DNA of 64,000 nt from Leisingera thetidis (GTDB lineage Bacteria; Pseudomonadota; Alphaproteobacteria; Rhodobacterales; Rhodobacteraceae). The stretch covers positions 3,385,501-3,449,500 of the forward strand of contig NZ_CP109787.1 of assembly GCF_025857195.1 (NCBI RefSeq). The letters run 5' to 3'. The position numbers and the translations under genes were made by a program. Shown here piece after piece: positions 17,827 through 27,078 of the stretch (position 1 is the first letter of the stretch; every line of letters begins with the position of its first letter). The notes beneath the pieces are model-generated. The model made no database searches. It was not told the DNA's origin and saw only the letters and a list, made by a program, of their open reading frames with translations.

Positions 17827-17891
17827 CGGTCGGGGACCCCTTGGCAGACATGCGTGATTGCCACAGGCAATGGCAAAGAATGGCGCAAGGT

Positions 17892-18218
17892 TCAAGGGTC
17901 CGGACGCCCTGCCCCCGAGGATAGCCGGCAGTTTGGCTGAAAAGCCCGGATCAAGCTGACCTGCTTCCAGGAAGCCAGGCCGCCGGAGATAAGCAGTTTC
18001 CGGCAATATGCCAGGCCGGCAACGCAGGACGGGCCGAAATGGCGCTTGCTGCAGGGATTGAGGATTTTTCCCCCGATGGCCCTGGGCATCCGAAGCCCGG
18101 GCTTCTGCGGGCAAGGCCAGGAGCTCAACAGCGCTGCGCCGCCCTTGGCGGCGCAGCGCTTCTGCCAGTCATGAAACGTTTCCCGGCTGATGCCGAAGCA
18201 TCTGCACGCCTTGGCCAT
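17892..18218 (-). pseudogene. Remnant of an IS481-type transposase (N-terminal HTH part)
   Basis: The frame reads AKACRCFGISRETFHDWQKR, then a stretch corresponding to the family's ...CPxxPxLRxPxxIxxKIL, then HFGPS and a degraded helix. This is the characteristic N-terminal helix-turn-helix region of IS481-family transposases. Reading upstream, KALGN precedes it in frame, which also fits. The catalytic DDE part is missing and the frame stops after about 109 codons. It sits in the 500-base gap between pheT and the ABC-importer gene cluster, marking an old insertion at the block edge. Confidence 0.7.
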
Positions 18219-18246
18219 GTTGCCGAGAGCTTTCCCGCCCGCCGGG

Positions 18247-18293
18247 TCCCTCCTTGGCTGCCAGGCGGTGCAAACCCGTCAGCCAAGGAGGGA
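18247..18293. repeat. 14-bp perfect inverted repeat beside the IS481 remnant
   Basis: TCCCTCCTTGGCTG (18247-18260) and CAGCCAAGGAGGGA (18280-18293) pair around a 19-base loop. It is about 45 bases past the solute-binding-protein stop, so it may act as its terminator, or it may be left from the insertion element. Confidence 0.6.
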
Positions 18294-18339
18294 ATTTCAT
18301 ATATTTAGCGGCGGGCCCCGGGGCGTATCGCGGGGCGGA

Positions 18340-19398
18340 TCAGAAGCCGGCCTTGATGCGTTCGAACTCCTTGAGCATCCGGCCCTCGAGCTCCGGGGTC
18401 ACCGCGTCGAAGAACAGGCTGTCCTCGAAGAAGCTGTTCACATCGCCAAAGCCGTAGGTCTGGATCAGCTCGGGGTCGGCAGAGGCGAAGGCGTCGGCAT
18501 TGGCGTGGGCATAGCCCCAGTTCTCGATGATGTATTTGCCGCTTCCTTCCGCGCTCAGCGCGTTCAGCATGTCATAGACCTGCTCGTCGCTCCGGGTCGA
18601 GGACTGCAGATGCACATAGCCGCAGACCCAGGTGGCGATGCCCTTGCCGACGTCGCGCATCATCCGGGCCGGGGTTTCGTTCCAGATCAGGTTCAGCTCC
18701 GACTGGTTCCAGCCCCAGCCCATGGTGACCTCGCCCGAGGCCAGCGCCTGGTCCAGCTGGCCCGCATCGGACCAGTAGAAGCGCACGTTGGGGTGGATCT
18801 GGCGCAGGAAATCGGACGCCTTCTGGAATTCCGCGTCCGACATGTCCGTATAGCTGGAGGCGCCGGTGGCCAAAGCCGCCATCGCATAGGCCGAAGACGC
18901 GGCATCCGGAATGGCGATCTTGCCCTGATGGGCGGGATCCGCCAGCAATTGCAGCGAGACGTCACCCTCGGCGATCTGGTCGGTGCGGTAGATCAGCCCG
19001 GTGTTGCCCCATTCAAACGGCACCATGTAGGTCTGGCCATCGATGGTGACGCCGTCGACCTCCTTGATCTGCGGCAAGAGCTTGTCCCAGTTGGCGATCT
19101 TCGAGGTGTCGATCGGCTTGATCAGATCCGCGGCCACCCATTTGCGCAGCGCATCGGTGCAGGGGTGGGCCAGATCGGCGGCAAAGCCCGATTGCAGCTT
19201 GGTGAAGGCCTCCTCGACGCTGCCGAAGTAGGTGTAGCTGGGGGCGCCGCCGTATTTTGCGACGTAATCGCCGTAGAACCCCTGGTCCTCGTAGCCGGAC
19301 CAGTCAAAGACCGACAGGCTGGCCGCATCGGCGGCGGCGAGGCCTGCCGAGGCGGCCAGGGCTGCGGCAGCCGCCAGTGCCGTGTTGAAATGCGTCAT
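18340..19398 (-). CDS. Periplasmic solute-binding protein, spermidine/putrescine type (PotD-like)
   Basis: A 352-residue binding protein with a signal peptide (MTHFNTALAAAAALAASAGLAAADA, cleavage near 25), then LSVFDWSGYED, typical of the PotD/PotF family (SBP type I polyamine group). Other family blocks are VEEAFTKLQSGFAADLAHPC, MVPFEWGNTGLIYRTD and GWGWNQSELN. The ATG at 19398 follows GGGAGGAAA. It ends an operon with ATPase and two permeases, so it delivers a substrate to that importer. The ligand could be a polyamine or, given the methylated-amine genes next door, a betaine-type compound. Confidence 0.9.
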   Translation of the reverse strand: MTHFNTALAAAAALAASAGLAAADAASLSVFDWSGYEDQGFYGDYVAKYGGAPSYTYFGSVEEAFTKLQSGFAADLAHPCTDALRKWVAADLIKPIDTSKIANWDKLLPQIKEVDGVTIDGQTYMVPFEWGNTGLIYRTDQIAEGDVSLQLLADPAHQGKIAIPDAASSAYAMAALATGASSYTDMSDAEFQKASDFLRQIHPNVRFYWSDAGQLDQALASGEVTMGWGWNQSELNLIWNETPARMMRDVGKGIATWVCGYVHLQSSTRSDEQVYDMLNALSAEGSGKYIIENWGYAHANADAFASADPELIQTYGFGDVNSFFEDSLFFDAVTPELEGRMLKEFERIKAGF

Positions 19399-19418
19399 GT
19401 GATTTCCTCCCTTTATTC

Positions 19419-20519
19419 TCATGTCTCGCGGGCGCCGAGGTCGATGACGGAGGCGTTCTGCACCCCGAGCCAGACCGGATCGCCCTGCTTGTGATCAACC
19501 GTGTGGAAGTAGTTCGGCACCGACACCGCGATGGGCTGCTGCAGCCCCTCGGCAGTGACGTGGTAGTGCACGTTCTCGCCGTAGAAGGCGGCGTTGGCGA
19601 CGGTGCCCTGCAGGTAGCCGTCATAGCCGTCGGGCTTTTGCGCCGAGATCTCCAGCTGCTCGGGACGGATGCCCGCCAGCAGCTGCGGCCCGCGCCGCGC
19701 CACATTGGGGTTCACGTCGATGGCGAGCGGGCCGAACCCCTGCACCTCGGCCTGCAGCTTGCCGTTCACCTCGCCGGTCACGGCGGCGTCGAGGAAGTTC
19801 ATGCCGCCGATGAAGGCGGCCACCTCCCGGCTGCAGGGGCGGGCATAGAGCACCTCGGGCTTGTCGACCTGCTTGAGCCGGCCCTGGAACATCACGCCGA
19901 TGCGGTCGGACATGGTCATCGCCTCGTACTGGTCGTGGGTGACCATCACGAAGGTGATCCCGAGCTTCTGCTGCAGGCGGCGCATCTCGAACTGCATCGC
20001 CTCGCGCAGGTTCTTGTCGAGCGCCGACAGGGGCTCATCCAGCAGCAGCACCTTGGGCCGCATCACCAGGGCGCGGGCCAGCGCCACCCGCTGGCGCTGG
20101 CCGCCCGACAGCTCATCCGCCTTGCGCGCCTGCAGCCCGCCCAGCTCGACCATCTCCAGCGCTTCGGCGACGCGGTCCCTCACCTCCGCCTTGCCAAGGT
20201 TCAGCTTGCGCAGGCCGAAGGCCACGTTGTCGCCGACGTTCAGATGCGGAAAGATCGCATAGGACTGGAACACCATGTTGGTGGGGCGCTTGTTGGCCGG
20301 GATATGCGCCATCTCCTGGCCCGCGATGCGGATGGTGCCGGCATCATGGTCCTGGAACCCCGCAATCATCCTGAGCGCGGTGGTCTTGCCGCAGCCCGAA
20401 GGCCCGAGCAGCGAGAAGAACTCGCCCTCCTTCAGCGCCAGGTTCAGGTCCTTGACCGCGGTGAAGGTGCCAAAGCGCTTTTCCACCCCGGAGATTTCGA
20501 TGATGTTCTGGCTGGTCAT
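19419..20519 (-). CDS. ABC transporter ATP-binding protein, PotA-like
   Basis: A 366-residue ABC ATPase of the polyamine/iron group. It has Walker A GPSGCGKTTAL (about 37-47), Q-loop FQSYAIFPHLNV, signature LSGGQRQRVALARAL, Walker B VLLLDEPLSALD and a switch His in VMVTHDQ. A C-terminal TOBE regulatory region starts near 270 (LLAGIRPEQLEI). It powers the two permeases encoded just upstream. Start 20519 has AAGGA about 8 bases upstream; an ATG at 20534 overlapping the permease stop as TGATG is the alternative. Confidence 0.93.
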   Translation of the reverse strand: MTSQNIIEISGVEKRFGTFTAVKDLNLALKEGEFFSLLGPSGCGKTTALRMIAGFQDHDAGTIRIAGQEMAHIPANKRPTNMVFQSYAIFPHLNVGDNVAFGLRKLNLGKAEVRDRVAEALEMVELGGLQARKADELSGGQRQRVALARALVMRPKVLLLDEPLSALDKNLREAMQFEMRRLQQKLGITFVMVTHDQYEAMTMSDRIGVMFQGRLKQVDKPEVLYARPCSREVAAFIGGMNFLDAAVTGEVNGKLQAEVQGFGPLAIDVNPNVARRGPQLLAGIRPEQLEISAQKPDGYDGYLQGTVANAAFYGENVHYHVTAEGLQQPIAVSVPNYFHTVDHKQGDPVWLGVQNASVIDLGARET

Positions 20520-20533
20520 CTGGGTATCCTTCA

Positions 20534-21337
20534 TCAGGCGGATGTGGCGGCGGATTTGGTGGAGCGGCGGCGGAAGTATTCGGCCGTCAGCAGCAAGAGC
20601 ACCGAGGCCAGCAGCAGCAAGGAGCCAAGCGCCAGCGTGTTCGGCAGCTTCGCCGGGAAGCGGATCTGGCTCCAGATATAGACCGGCAGGGTGGGCTGGT
20701 TGCCGGACAGGAAGAAGGCCAGCACGAACTCGTCGAACGACACGGTGAAGGTGACCAGCAGGCTGGCGACGATCCCCGGCGCCACGATCGGCAGGGTCAC
20801 CCGGCGGAAGGTGCCGATGACGCTCTCGCCCAGGTCGAAGGCGGCTTCCTCCAGCGACTGGTCGAAGTCGTCGAAGGCCGATTTCATGATCGAGACCGCA
20901 AACGGCAGCGCCACGAACACATGGCCCAGGATCACCGTGGTCAGCGACGGCTTCAGCCCCAGCGAGATGAACAGCACCAGCATCGACGACGCCACGATGA
21001 TGCCGGGGATGACCAAGGGCAGCATCACCAGCCCCTCCGACAGCTCGCGCCCCTTGAAGCGGTAGCGCACATAGGCGCGGGCCGCGAACAGCCCCAGCGA
21101 CGTGGCCACCAGCGCGGTCACCGCGCCGACGATCAGCGAGTTCGCCATCGCCTGCAAAAGCGTGTCCTGCGCGCCCAGCTGGGCGTACCATTTCAGGGTG
21201 AAGCCCTTCATCGGGAAGGCGACGATGGTGCCGTCGTTGAAGGAGAACAGCGGCAGCAGCAGCACCGGCAGGTAGAGGAAGGCCAGATAGGCCACCGCAT
21301 AGGCCAGCAGCCAGGGGAAACGGACGGGTTTGCTCAA
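20534..21337 (-). CDS. ABC transporter permease, PotC-like
   Basis: A 267-residue inner-membrane permease with about six helices and the EAA loop EEAAFDLGESVIGTFRRVTLPIVAPGI (about 155-181), which contacts the ATPase. The N-terminal segment LAYAVAYLAFLYLPVLLLPLFSFNDG is typical of PotC. It overlaps the preceding permease gene by 4 bases and the following ATPase start by one, indicating an operon. Confidence 0.92.
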   Translation of the reverse strand: MSKPVRFPWLLAYAVAYLAFLYLPVLLLPLFSFNDGTIVAFPMKGFTLKWYAQLGAQDTLLQAMANSLIVGAVTALVATSLGLFAARAYVRYRFKGRELSEGLVMLPLVIPGIIVASSMLVLFISLGLKPSLTTVILGHVFVALPFAVSIMKSAFDDFDQSLEEAAFDLGESVIGTFRRVTLPIVAPGIVASLLVTFTVSFDEFVLAFFLSGNQPTLPVYIWSQIRFPAKLPNTLALGSLLLLASVLLLLTAEYFRRRSTKSAATSA

Positions 21338-22191
21338 CGGATCCTCCTCCCCAGGGCGGTGGCCAGGATGACGAACAGGAGGGCGACACAGCCGACCGCG
21401 GCCATCGCCGCCAGCGACAGTGTTGCGCCCAGCGGCCAGTTGTTGGCGGGGCCGAACTGCACCTGGATGAGGTTCGCCACCATCTTGCCCTGCGAGCCGC
21501 CGACCAGCGACGGCGTCACGTAGTCGCCGACGGTCGGAATGAAGATGATCAGGCTGCCCGCGATGATGCCGGGCACCGACAGCGGCAGGGTGACCCGGCA
21601 GAAACGTTCGAGTTTCGAGCAGCCCAGATCGGTGGCCGCCTCCAGAAGCGCGCGGTCGATCTTCTGCAGCGACACATAGATCGGCAGGATCGCAAACGGC
21701 GCCCAGGCATGCGCCAGGGTCAGCACCACCGCGAATTCATTGTACAGCAGGAAGGTCAGCGGCTCGTCGATCAGCCCCAGCGAGAGCAGCGCCGAGTTCA
21801 TCACCCCGTTGAAGCCCAGGATCAGTTTCCAGCTGAACACCCGCAACAGGTAGCTCGACCAGAACGGGATGGTGATCAGCAAGAGCCACAGGGTTTTCTT
21901 CCGGGTGCGGAAGGCGATGAAATAGGCAATCGGGTAGGCCAGCGCCACGGTGGCGGCGGTCACCGCGCCGGCAATGGCGATCGAGCGCAGCATCAGGTGG
22001 CGCACCAGCGGATCGGTGGCGGCCTCCAGGTAATTCGCCCAGGTCAGCGTCCTGTCCACCTCGACATAGGTCTGGGTCCAGAAGCTGTAGGCCACCAGGA
22101 TGCCCAGCGGCGCCGCCACCAGCAGCCCCACATAAAGCGACGCCGGGGCGCTCAGCGCCAGGCCCTTGCCTGCTTCGGTTCGTAAGTGCAA
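21334..22191 (-). CDS. ABC transporter permease, PotB-like
   Basis: A 285-residue permease with about six helices and the EAA motif LLEAATDLGCSKLERFCRVTLPLSVPGI (about 180-207). The sequence WSSYLLRVFSWKLILGFNG is characteristic of PotB. The start is TTG 22191, supported by AGGAG about 6 bases upstream. It is the first gene of the four-gene importer operon (permease, permease, ATPase, binding protein) and is divergent from the dehydrogenase gene. Confidence 0.9.
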   Translation of the reverse strand: MHLRTEAGKGLALSAPASLYVGLLVAAPLGILVAYSFWTQTYVEVDRTLTWANYLEAATDPLVRHLMLRSIAIAGAVTAATVALAYPIAYFIAFRTRKKTLWLLLITIPFWSSYLLRVFSWKLILGFNGVMNSALLSLGLIDEPLTFLLYNEFAVVLTLAHAWAPFAILPIYVSLQKIDRALLEAATDLGCSKLERFCRVTLPLSVPGIIAGSLIIFIPTVGDYVTPSLVGGSQGKMVANLIQVQFGPANNWPLGATLSLAAMAAVGCVALLFVILATALGRRIR

Positions 22192-22659
22192 CCGTCGCTC
22201 CTCTCTGGCATCAATGCCAATTCCGGTTCGGGGCGTTTACCCAAGTAGTTTCATACGCTCGCTGCCCTGAATATTCTTCGAGCACCGCCGAATGGCTAAT
22301 GCTTTCGGGAATTGGCACCAACCAGTACCTGCCCACCGAAAGAAAACCATTCCTTCTCTTGCAATCGGATTGCTTTCGATTAACGATCCGGCAGCATTGG
22401 ATTAATCTCAAACAAAAAAAATTTGATCGTCACCAAGAAAATTATTCGCGGGTGTCCAGCTGCCGTTTTCCAGCTTCCCTGACAGCATTGGCGCCGCCGG
22501 GACGCTGTCGATCCGGATTGCTTTCCATCCCGCTTGGCAGGCTTCGCAGCGGTGCGGCGGAAACAAATTTGGGGACCGCGCAATTTTATTCGTTTGAGTT
22601 CAGAAGTGCCCTGCTCGACAGTTTTCCATTGAAACCTCAACGGCAGCAGGGCGAGCGCG
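22192..22659. promoter_or_regulatory. Divergent control region, importer operon versus methylamine dehydrogenase
   Basis: 468 bases without a gene, more AT-rich than its surroundings around 22380-22450. A 12-base direct repeat CGGATTGCTTTC occurs at 22366-22377 and 22514-22525, a possible regulator site. No riboswitch fold was recognised. Both flanking genes must be read from here. Confidence 0.55.
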
Positions 22660-25080
22660 ATGGAAACAACAGCAAAAGTGGTCATTATCGGCGGCGGGGT
22701 CGTCGGCTGCAGCATTCTTTATCACCTGGCCAAACGGGGATGGAAGGATGTGGTGCTGCTGGAGCGGCAGGAGCTGACCGCGGGTTCCTCCTGGCATGCG
22801 GCCGGCAACCTGTTCACCCTGACCGCGCCGGGCAACGCCGCGGTGCTGCAGAAATACACCATCGACCTCTATCCCGAGCTGGAACGCGAAAGCGGGCAGG
22901 ACTGCGGGCTGCACTACAATGGCGAACTGCTGGTCGCCAAGGACGCCGAAGAGATCAAGACACTGGCCATCGCCCATGCCTTCGGCAAGCGCTACGGCAT
23001 CGAATCCGAATTCATTTCCCCGGACCGCGCCAAGGAGCTGGCGCCCACCCTCAACACCGAGGATCTGACCGCAATCCTGCACGAAAAAACCGCAGGCTAT
23101 TGCGATCCGGCCAGCGTCACCCATGCCTTTGCCAAGGCCGCGCGCAACTACGGCGCCTCGATCTACCGCCACACCCCGGTGCTGGAAACCAACCAGCGCC
23201 ACGACGGCAAATGGGACGTGGTGACGGAAACCGGCACCATCACTGCCGACTATGTGGTCAACGCCGCCGGTCTCTGGGGCCGTGAAGTGGCGGCGCTGGC
23301 GGGCATCACACTGCCGCTGATGCCGGTGGAGCACCACTATCTGGTCACCGAGGAAATCCCCGGCATGGCGGAAATGGAGCACGGCCACGCGCTCTTGTCC
23401 TATGCCGATGCCAACCTCTACATGCGCCCCGAGGGCAACGGCCTGCTGATCGGCGCCTATGAGAGCAAATGCATCCACTGGGCCGAAAACGGTACCCCGC
23501 TGGACTTCGGCCACGAACTGCTGCCCGACGATCTGAGCCGCATGGAGGAGGAATTCCTGCAGGCGGTCGAGCTGATCCCCAGCCTGGCCGATGCCGGCAT
23601 CAAAAGCGTGATCAACGGCCCGATGATCTTCTCCCCCGACCTTGGCCCGCTGATCGGCCCCTACCCCGGAAAACCCGGCTACTTCTGCGCCAACGGCGTG
23701 ATGACCGGCTTCAACCAGGGCGGCGGCATCGGCAAGGTGCTGGCGGAATGGATCATCGACGGCGAGCCCTCGCTGGACGTCAGCTTCTGGGACGTGGCCC
23801 GCTACGGCGATTATGCCGGCAGCCGCTATGCCAAGGAGATGACCAAATACTGGTACGAAAACCGCTCTAGCCGGATCTACCCCTACCAGACCTTCCCGGC
23901 GGCCCGTCCGATGAAGACCTCGCTGATCTACGACCGGCTGAAAGACGCAGGCGCGGTGTTCGGCGAGACCTGCGGCTGGGAAGATGCCTACTGGTATGCA
24001 ACCAACGAGGCCGAGCGGCAGGAGAGCTATTCCTACGAGCGCCCCGCCTGGTTCGCCGCCGTCGCCCGCGAATCCCGCGCGGTGCGCGAGACCGCCGGCC
24101 TGTTCGAGCTGACGAGCTACGGCAAGTACCGCTTCAGCGGCGCCGGCGCTGTGGCCTATCTGGACCGCATCATGGCCAACAGCATCCCCGCCCCGGGCAA
24201 GACCGCGCTCTGCCCGATGCTGAGCCATCAGGGCAAGGTGATTGGCGATTTCACCGTCACCCGCCTGAGCGAGGACAGCTGCCTGGTGCTAGGGTCCGGT
24301 TCGATGGAAAAGATTCACGAGCGCTGGTTCCTGGACACAATGCCCGAAACCGGCGTGACGTATGAAAACCTAACCAACCGCTATGCAGGGCTGCATGTGG
24401 CCGGCCCCAACGCCAAGGCGATCATGGCAGCTGTGGCCCCCGGCATCAGCTTCGACAGCGCGGACTTCCCATTCCTGTCGGGCCGCGAGATGGAGCTGGG
24501 CCCCTGCCCCGGTGCCTTTGTGGTCCGGGTCTCCTACACCGGCGAATGCGGGTTTGAGATCTACATGCCGATGGAATACCAGCGCACGCTGTTCGAGGAG
24601 ATCATGGCGGCGGGCGAGCCGCATGGCCTGACGCTGGCTGGCGGCCACGCGCTGATGGCGCTGCGGCTGGAAAAGGGCTTTGCCGGCTGGAACATGGAGC
24701 TCACCTCGGACTACTACCCCCATGAAACCGCGCTGGCGCGCTTTGTGCGCTACGGCAAGGGGGACTTCATCGGCCGCGAGGCCGCCTTGGCCGCCAGGGA
24801 AGCCGGGCCGCGGGAGTGCTTCGTGCAATTCGCCGTCGACGCGGATGAGGCCGACGCCTTTGGCGGCGAGCCAGTGTTCCTCAATGGCAAGCTGGCGGGC
24901 TACACAAGCTCCGGCGGCTACGGCTACTGCGCGGATACCAGCCTGGCGCTGGGGTATCTCTATCCGGATGCCATCGACGCAAACGCCGAATACGAGATCG
25001 ACATCGTGGGCAAGCGCTGCAAGGCGCGGCTGCTGACCGCCCCGCCGGTCGATCCCGACGGCCTGCGCATGCGCGGCTGA
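22660..25080 (+). CDS. Dimethylglycine/sarcosine dehydrogenase-type FAD oxidoreductase with GcvT domain
   Basis: An 806-residue fusion. Residues 1 to about 370 are a DAO-type FAD enzyme, starting ETTAKVVIIGGGVVGCSILYHLAKRGW with the covalent-flavin context SSWHAAGN. A linker domain (FAO_M) follows at about 375-430. Residues 430 to about 800 are a folate-binding GcvT-like aminomethyltransferase (DFTVTRLSEDSCLVLGSG, RVSYTGECGFEIYMPMEY, ALMALRLEKGFAGWN). Such enzymes oxidise an N-methyl group and pass the C1 unit to tetrahydrofolate. The exact methylamine (dimethylglycine, sarcosine or another) is not decided by sequence alone. It is divergent from the importer operon. Confidence 0.92.
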   Translation: METTAKVVIIGGGVVGCSILYHLAKRGWKDVVLLERQELTAGSSWHAAGNLFTLTAPGNAAVLQKYTIDLYPELERESGQDCGLHYNGELLVAKDAEEIKTLAIAHAFGKRYGIESEFISPDRAKELAPTLNTEDLTAILHEKTAGYCDPASVTHAFAKAARNYGASIYRHTPVLETNQRHDGKWDVVTETGTITADYVVNAAGLWGREVAALAGITLPLMPVEHHYLVTEEIPGMAEMEHGHALLSYADANLYMRPEGNGLLIGAYESKCIHWAENGTPLDFGHELLPDDLSRMEEEFLQAVELIPSLADAGIKSVINGPMIFSPDLGPLIGPYPGKPGYFCANGVMTGFNQGGGIGKVLAEWIIDGEPSLDVSFWDVARYGDYAGSRYAKEMTKYWYENRSSRIYPYQTFPAARPMKTSLIYDRLKDAGAVFGETCGWEDAYWYATNEAERQESYSYERPAWFAAVARESRAVRETAGLFELTSYGKYRFSGAGAVAYLDRIMANSIPAPGKTALCPMLSHQGKVIGDFTVTRLSEDSCLVLGSGSMEKIHERWFLDTMPETGVTYENLTNRYAGLHVAGPNAKAIMAAVAPGISFDSADFPFLSGREMELGPCPGAFVVRVSYTGECGFEIYMPMEYQRTLFEEIMAAGEPHGLTLAGGHALMALRLEKGFAGWNMELTSDYYPHETALARFVRYGKGDFIGREAALAAREAGPRECFVQFAVDADEADAFGGEPVFLNGKLAGYTSSGGYGYCADTSLALGYLYPDAIDANAEYEIDIVGKRCKARLLTAPPVDPDGLRMRG

Positions 25081-25135
25081 CACTCCGCCATCACCGGAAC
25101 GGGCTGGGGCATTATCCTCACCGCATCCAGCCCCG

Positions 25136-25172
25136 AACCGGAGCAGCGCCAGACAGGCCTGCTCCGGTTTTT
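25136..25172 (+). terminator. Terminator after the dehydrogenase-GcvT gene
   Basis: AACCGGAGCAG pairs with CTGCTCCGGTT and is followed by TTTTTT, about 60 bases past the stop. Confidence 0.85.
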
Positions 25173-25329
25173 TGCGCGGCGTCCTGCCCCGGCAAGAAAG
25201 CCTCCAGTCTTGGCGGGCCGTTGGTTTGCACCTGAGCACAGCGCGCTGACCCCGGCGAAGCTACGGGAACGGGGGACAACCGCGCGGACACTGGCCCGAT
25301 ACAGGGCCTCGCTGGCCCGCAACGCAAAA

Positions 25330-25360
25330 AAAAGCTGCCCGGCCATGGGAAGCCGGGCAG
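25330..25360 (-). terminator. Terminator after the MttB-like gene
   Basis: On the minus strand CTGCCCGGCTTCCCATGGCCGGGCAG folds as a stem, followed by eight T residues. It serves the gene ending at 25414. The rest of the 25173-25413 stretch has no recognised gene. Confidence 0.85.
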
Positions 25361-25413
25361 AAAGACCTTATGCAGCTCCGCTGCCGCATAAGGCTGGGAG
25401 AGGTTTTCTCGGG

Positions 25414-26958
25414 TCAGGCCGCGCCGCCGTGGATCTCCTGCTTGCGGCGGGCCATGTAATCCTTCAGCTGATCTTCGATGGCCGCGTCGATCGGCGGCTG
25501 CTCGTATTGGGCCAACAGCTGCTTCCAGACATCATTGGCCCGCTGTGCTGTGTCCTTGCTGCCGCGGTCGGTCCAGTTCTCGTAGTTGTCCCAGTCCGAC
25601 ACCAGCGGCGAGTAAAAGGCGTTCTCGTAACGATCCAGCGTGTGCTGGGTGCCAAAGAAATGGCCGCACGGCCCCACCTCCCGGATCGCGTCCAGCCCGA
25701 TGGCCGCATCCGACACCTCAAACGGCTGCTGCGCCGCCGCCATCATCTGCAGCATCTCGGCATCGATGATCAGCTTCTCGAAAGAGGCCACCAGTCCGCC
25801 GCCCAGCCAGCCGGCCCCTTGGTTCAGCAGATGCACATGGCCGCTCATGGCGCCCCACAGCGACATCTGGCTCTCATAGGCCGCCTGCGCATCCACCGCG
25901 TTGGAGGCGGTCACATTGCTGGAGCGGAACGGAATGCCATAGCGGCGCGCCAGCTGCCCGGTGGCCTGCGCCGCCAGTGTGTATTCCGGGGTGCCAAAGG
26001 CCGGCGAGCCGGTTTTCATGTCCACATTGGAGGTAAAGCCGCCATAGATCACCGGGGTGCCGGGCCGCACGCATTGCGCCAGCACGATGCCGGACAGCGC
26101 CTCGGCGTTCTGCTGGGTCAGCGCGCCGGCAATGGTCACCGGCGACATCGCCCCCGCCAGCGTGAAGGGCGTGATGATCACCGGCTGGCCGTGCTTGGCC
26201 ATCTCGATCAGCCCCTCGCCCATCGGCCCGTCGATCTGCAATGGCGAGTTGGTGTTGATCACCGTGGTGAACACCGGCTTGCCGATCAGATCCTCGCGGG
26301 TGCATCCCAAGGAGATCGCCGCCATTTCCAGCCCGTCGCGGGCGCGGTCGGCGCCCAGCCCCCAAGGCTGCCAGTTCTTGTCGGTGAGGGTGATCTGCGC
26401 AAAATGCAGGTCCAGATGGCGGCTTTCCTGCGGTAGGTCCAGCGCCTCGAACGGGCCGCCGCCCTCCTGATGCAGGATGTTCAGGCTCTGCACCAGCCTG
26501 ATGAAATCGCACATCTCCGCATAGGTGCCCTGGCGCCGCCCCTTGTCGAGGTCGGAGACAAACGCCGGGCCGCCGACCGAGGCAAAGATCGCGCAGTCAT
26601 CGCCCAGCCGCACATTGCGCGCCGGGTTGCGGGCATGCAGCATGAACGAGGACGGCGGCAGCTTCAGCTTCTCCTCCACCAGCCCGCGGTCAAGCCAGAC
26701 CATCTCGGCGCCGTGGTCCACCTTGGCGCCGGCCTCCTGCAGATAGCGCCGCGCCTCCGGCTCCAGCACCTTGACGCCGATTTCCTCCAGAATGGTCAGC
26801 GAAGCCTCATGGATCGCCTCCACCTGATCGGCGCTCAGAATGTTTGCGGGAGCGCTGCGGTAGCGGACCTGGGTCCAGGGCGCCTGGGTTACGCCGCCGC
26901 TGCTGCGGTCCGGCCGGGCGCCGCCACGGGCGCGTCTGCGTGCGGAGGTTCGGGTCAT
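25414..26958 (-). CDS. Trimethylamine methyltransferase (MttB/COG5598) family protein, no pyrrolysine
   Basis: A 514-residue member of the MttB superfamily, with SADQVEAIHEASLTILEEIGVKVL near the N-terminus, then SVGGPAFVSDLDKGRRQGTY and a C-terminal CGHFFGTQHTLDRYENAFYSPLVSDW. The frame is continuous: no in-frame amber codon occurs where methanogen MttB has pyrrolysine. That places it with non-Pyl homologues such as glycine-betaine methyltransferase. These normally transfer a methyl group to a corrinoid protein, but no such protein is in the window. ATG 26958 has AGGAAGG upstream. Neighbours are methylamine oxidation genes, so the substrate may be a betaine. Confidence 0.85.
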   Translation of the reverse strand: MTRTSARRRARGGARPDRSSGGVTQAPWTQVRYRSAPANILSADQVEAIHEASLTILEEIGVKVLEPEARRYLQEAGAKVDHGAEMVWLDRGLVEEKLKLPPSSFMLHARNPARNVRLGDDCAIFASVGGPAFVSDLDKGRRQGTYAEMCDFIRLVQSLNILHQEGGGPFEALDLPQESRHLDLHFAQITLTDKNWQPWGLGADRARDGLEMAAISLGCTREDLIGKPVFTTVINTNSPLQIDGPMGEGLIEMAKHGQPVIITPFTLAGAMSPVTIAGALTQQNAEALSGIVLAQCVRPGTPVIYGGFTSNVDMKTGSPAFGTPEYTLAAQATGQLARRYGIPFRSSNVTASNAVDAQAAYESQMSLWGAMSGHVHLLNQGAGWLGGGLVASFEKLIIDAEMLQMMAAAQQPFEVSDAAIGLDAIREVGPCGHFFGTQHTLDRYENAFYSPLVSDWDNYENWTDRGSKDTAQRANDVWKQLLAQYEQPPIDAAIEDQLKDYMARRKQEIHGGAA

Positions 26959-27078
26959 GGCTGCCTTCCTGCGGAGAGTTACCTATTGATCACTTGAACA
27001 ATAACAAAGCACGAAAACTCCTCCCGCGCAATCATTATTGTTCATTTGTACAATAGTGCCACCCGCACCCGGCCCTGA

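Noticed and set aside
15832..17940. 702-codon plus-strand open frame inside pheT
   Set aside because: It is antisense to a clear PheT and its His/Arg/Gln-rich translation fits no family. Long antisense frames are common at this GC content.
18190..19494. 434-codon plus-strand open frame over the solute-binding protein gene
   Set aside because: It is antisense to a well-recognised binding protein and lacks a plausible ribosome site or domain.
22192..22659. Possible glycine riboswitch before the dehydrogenase gene
   Set aside because: No conserved glycine aptamer elements or tandem fold could be found by eye.
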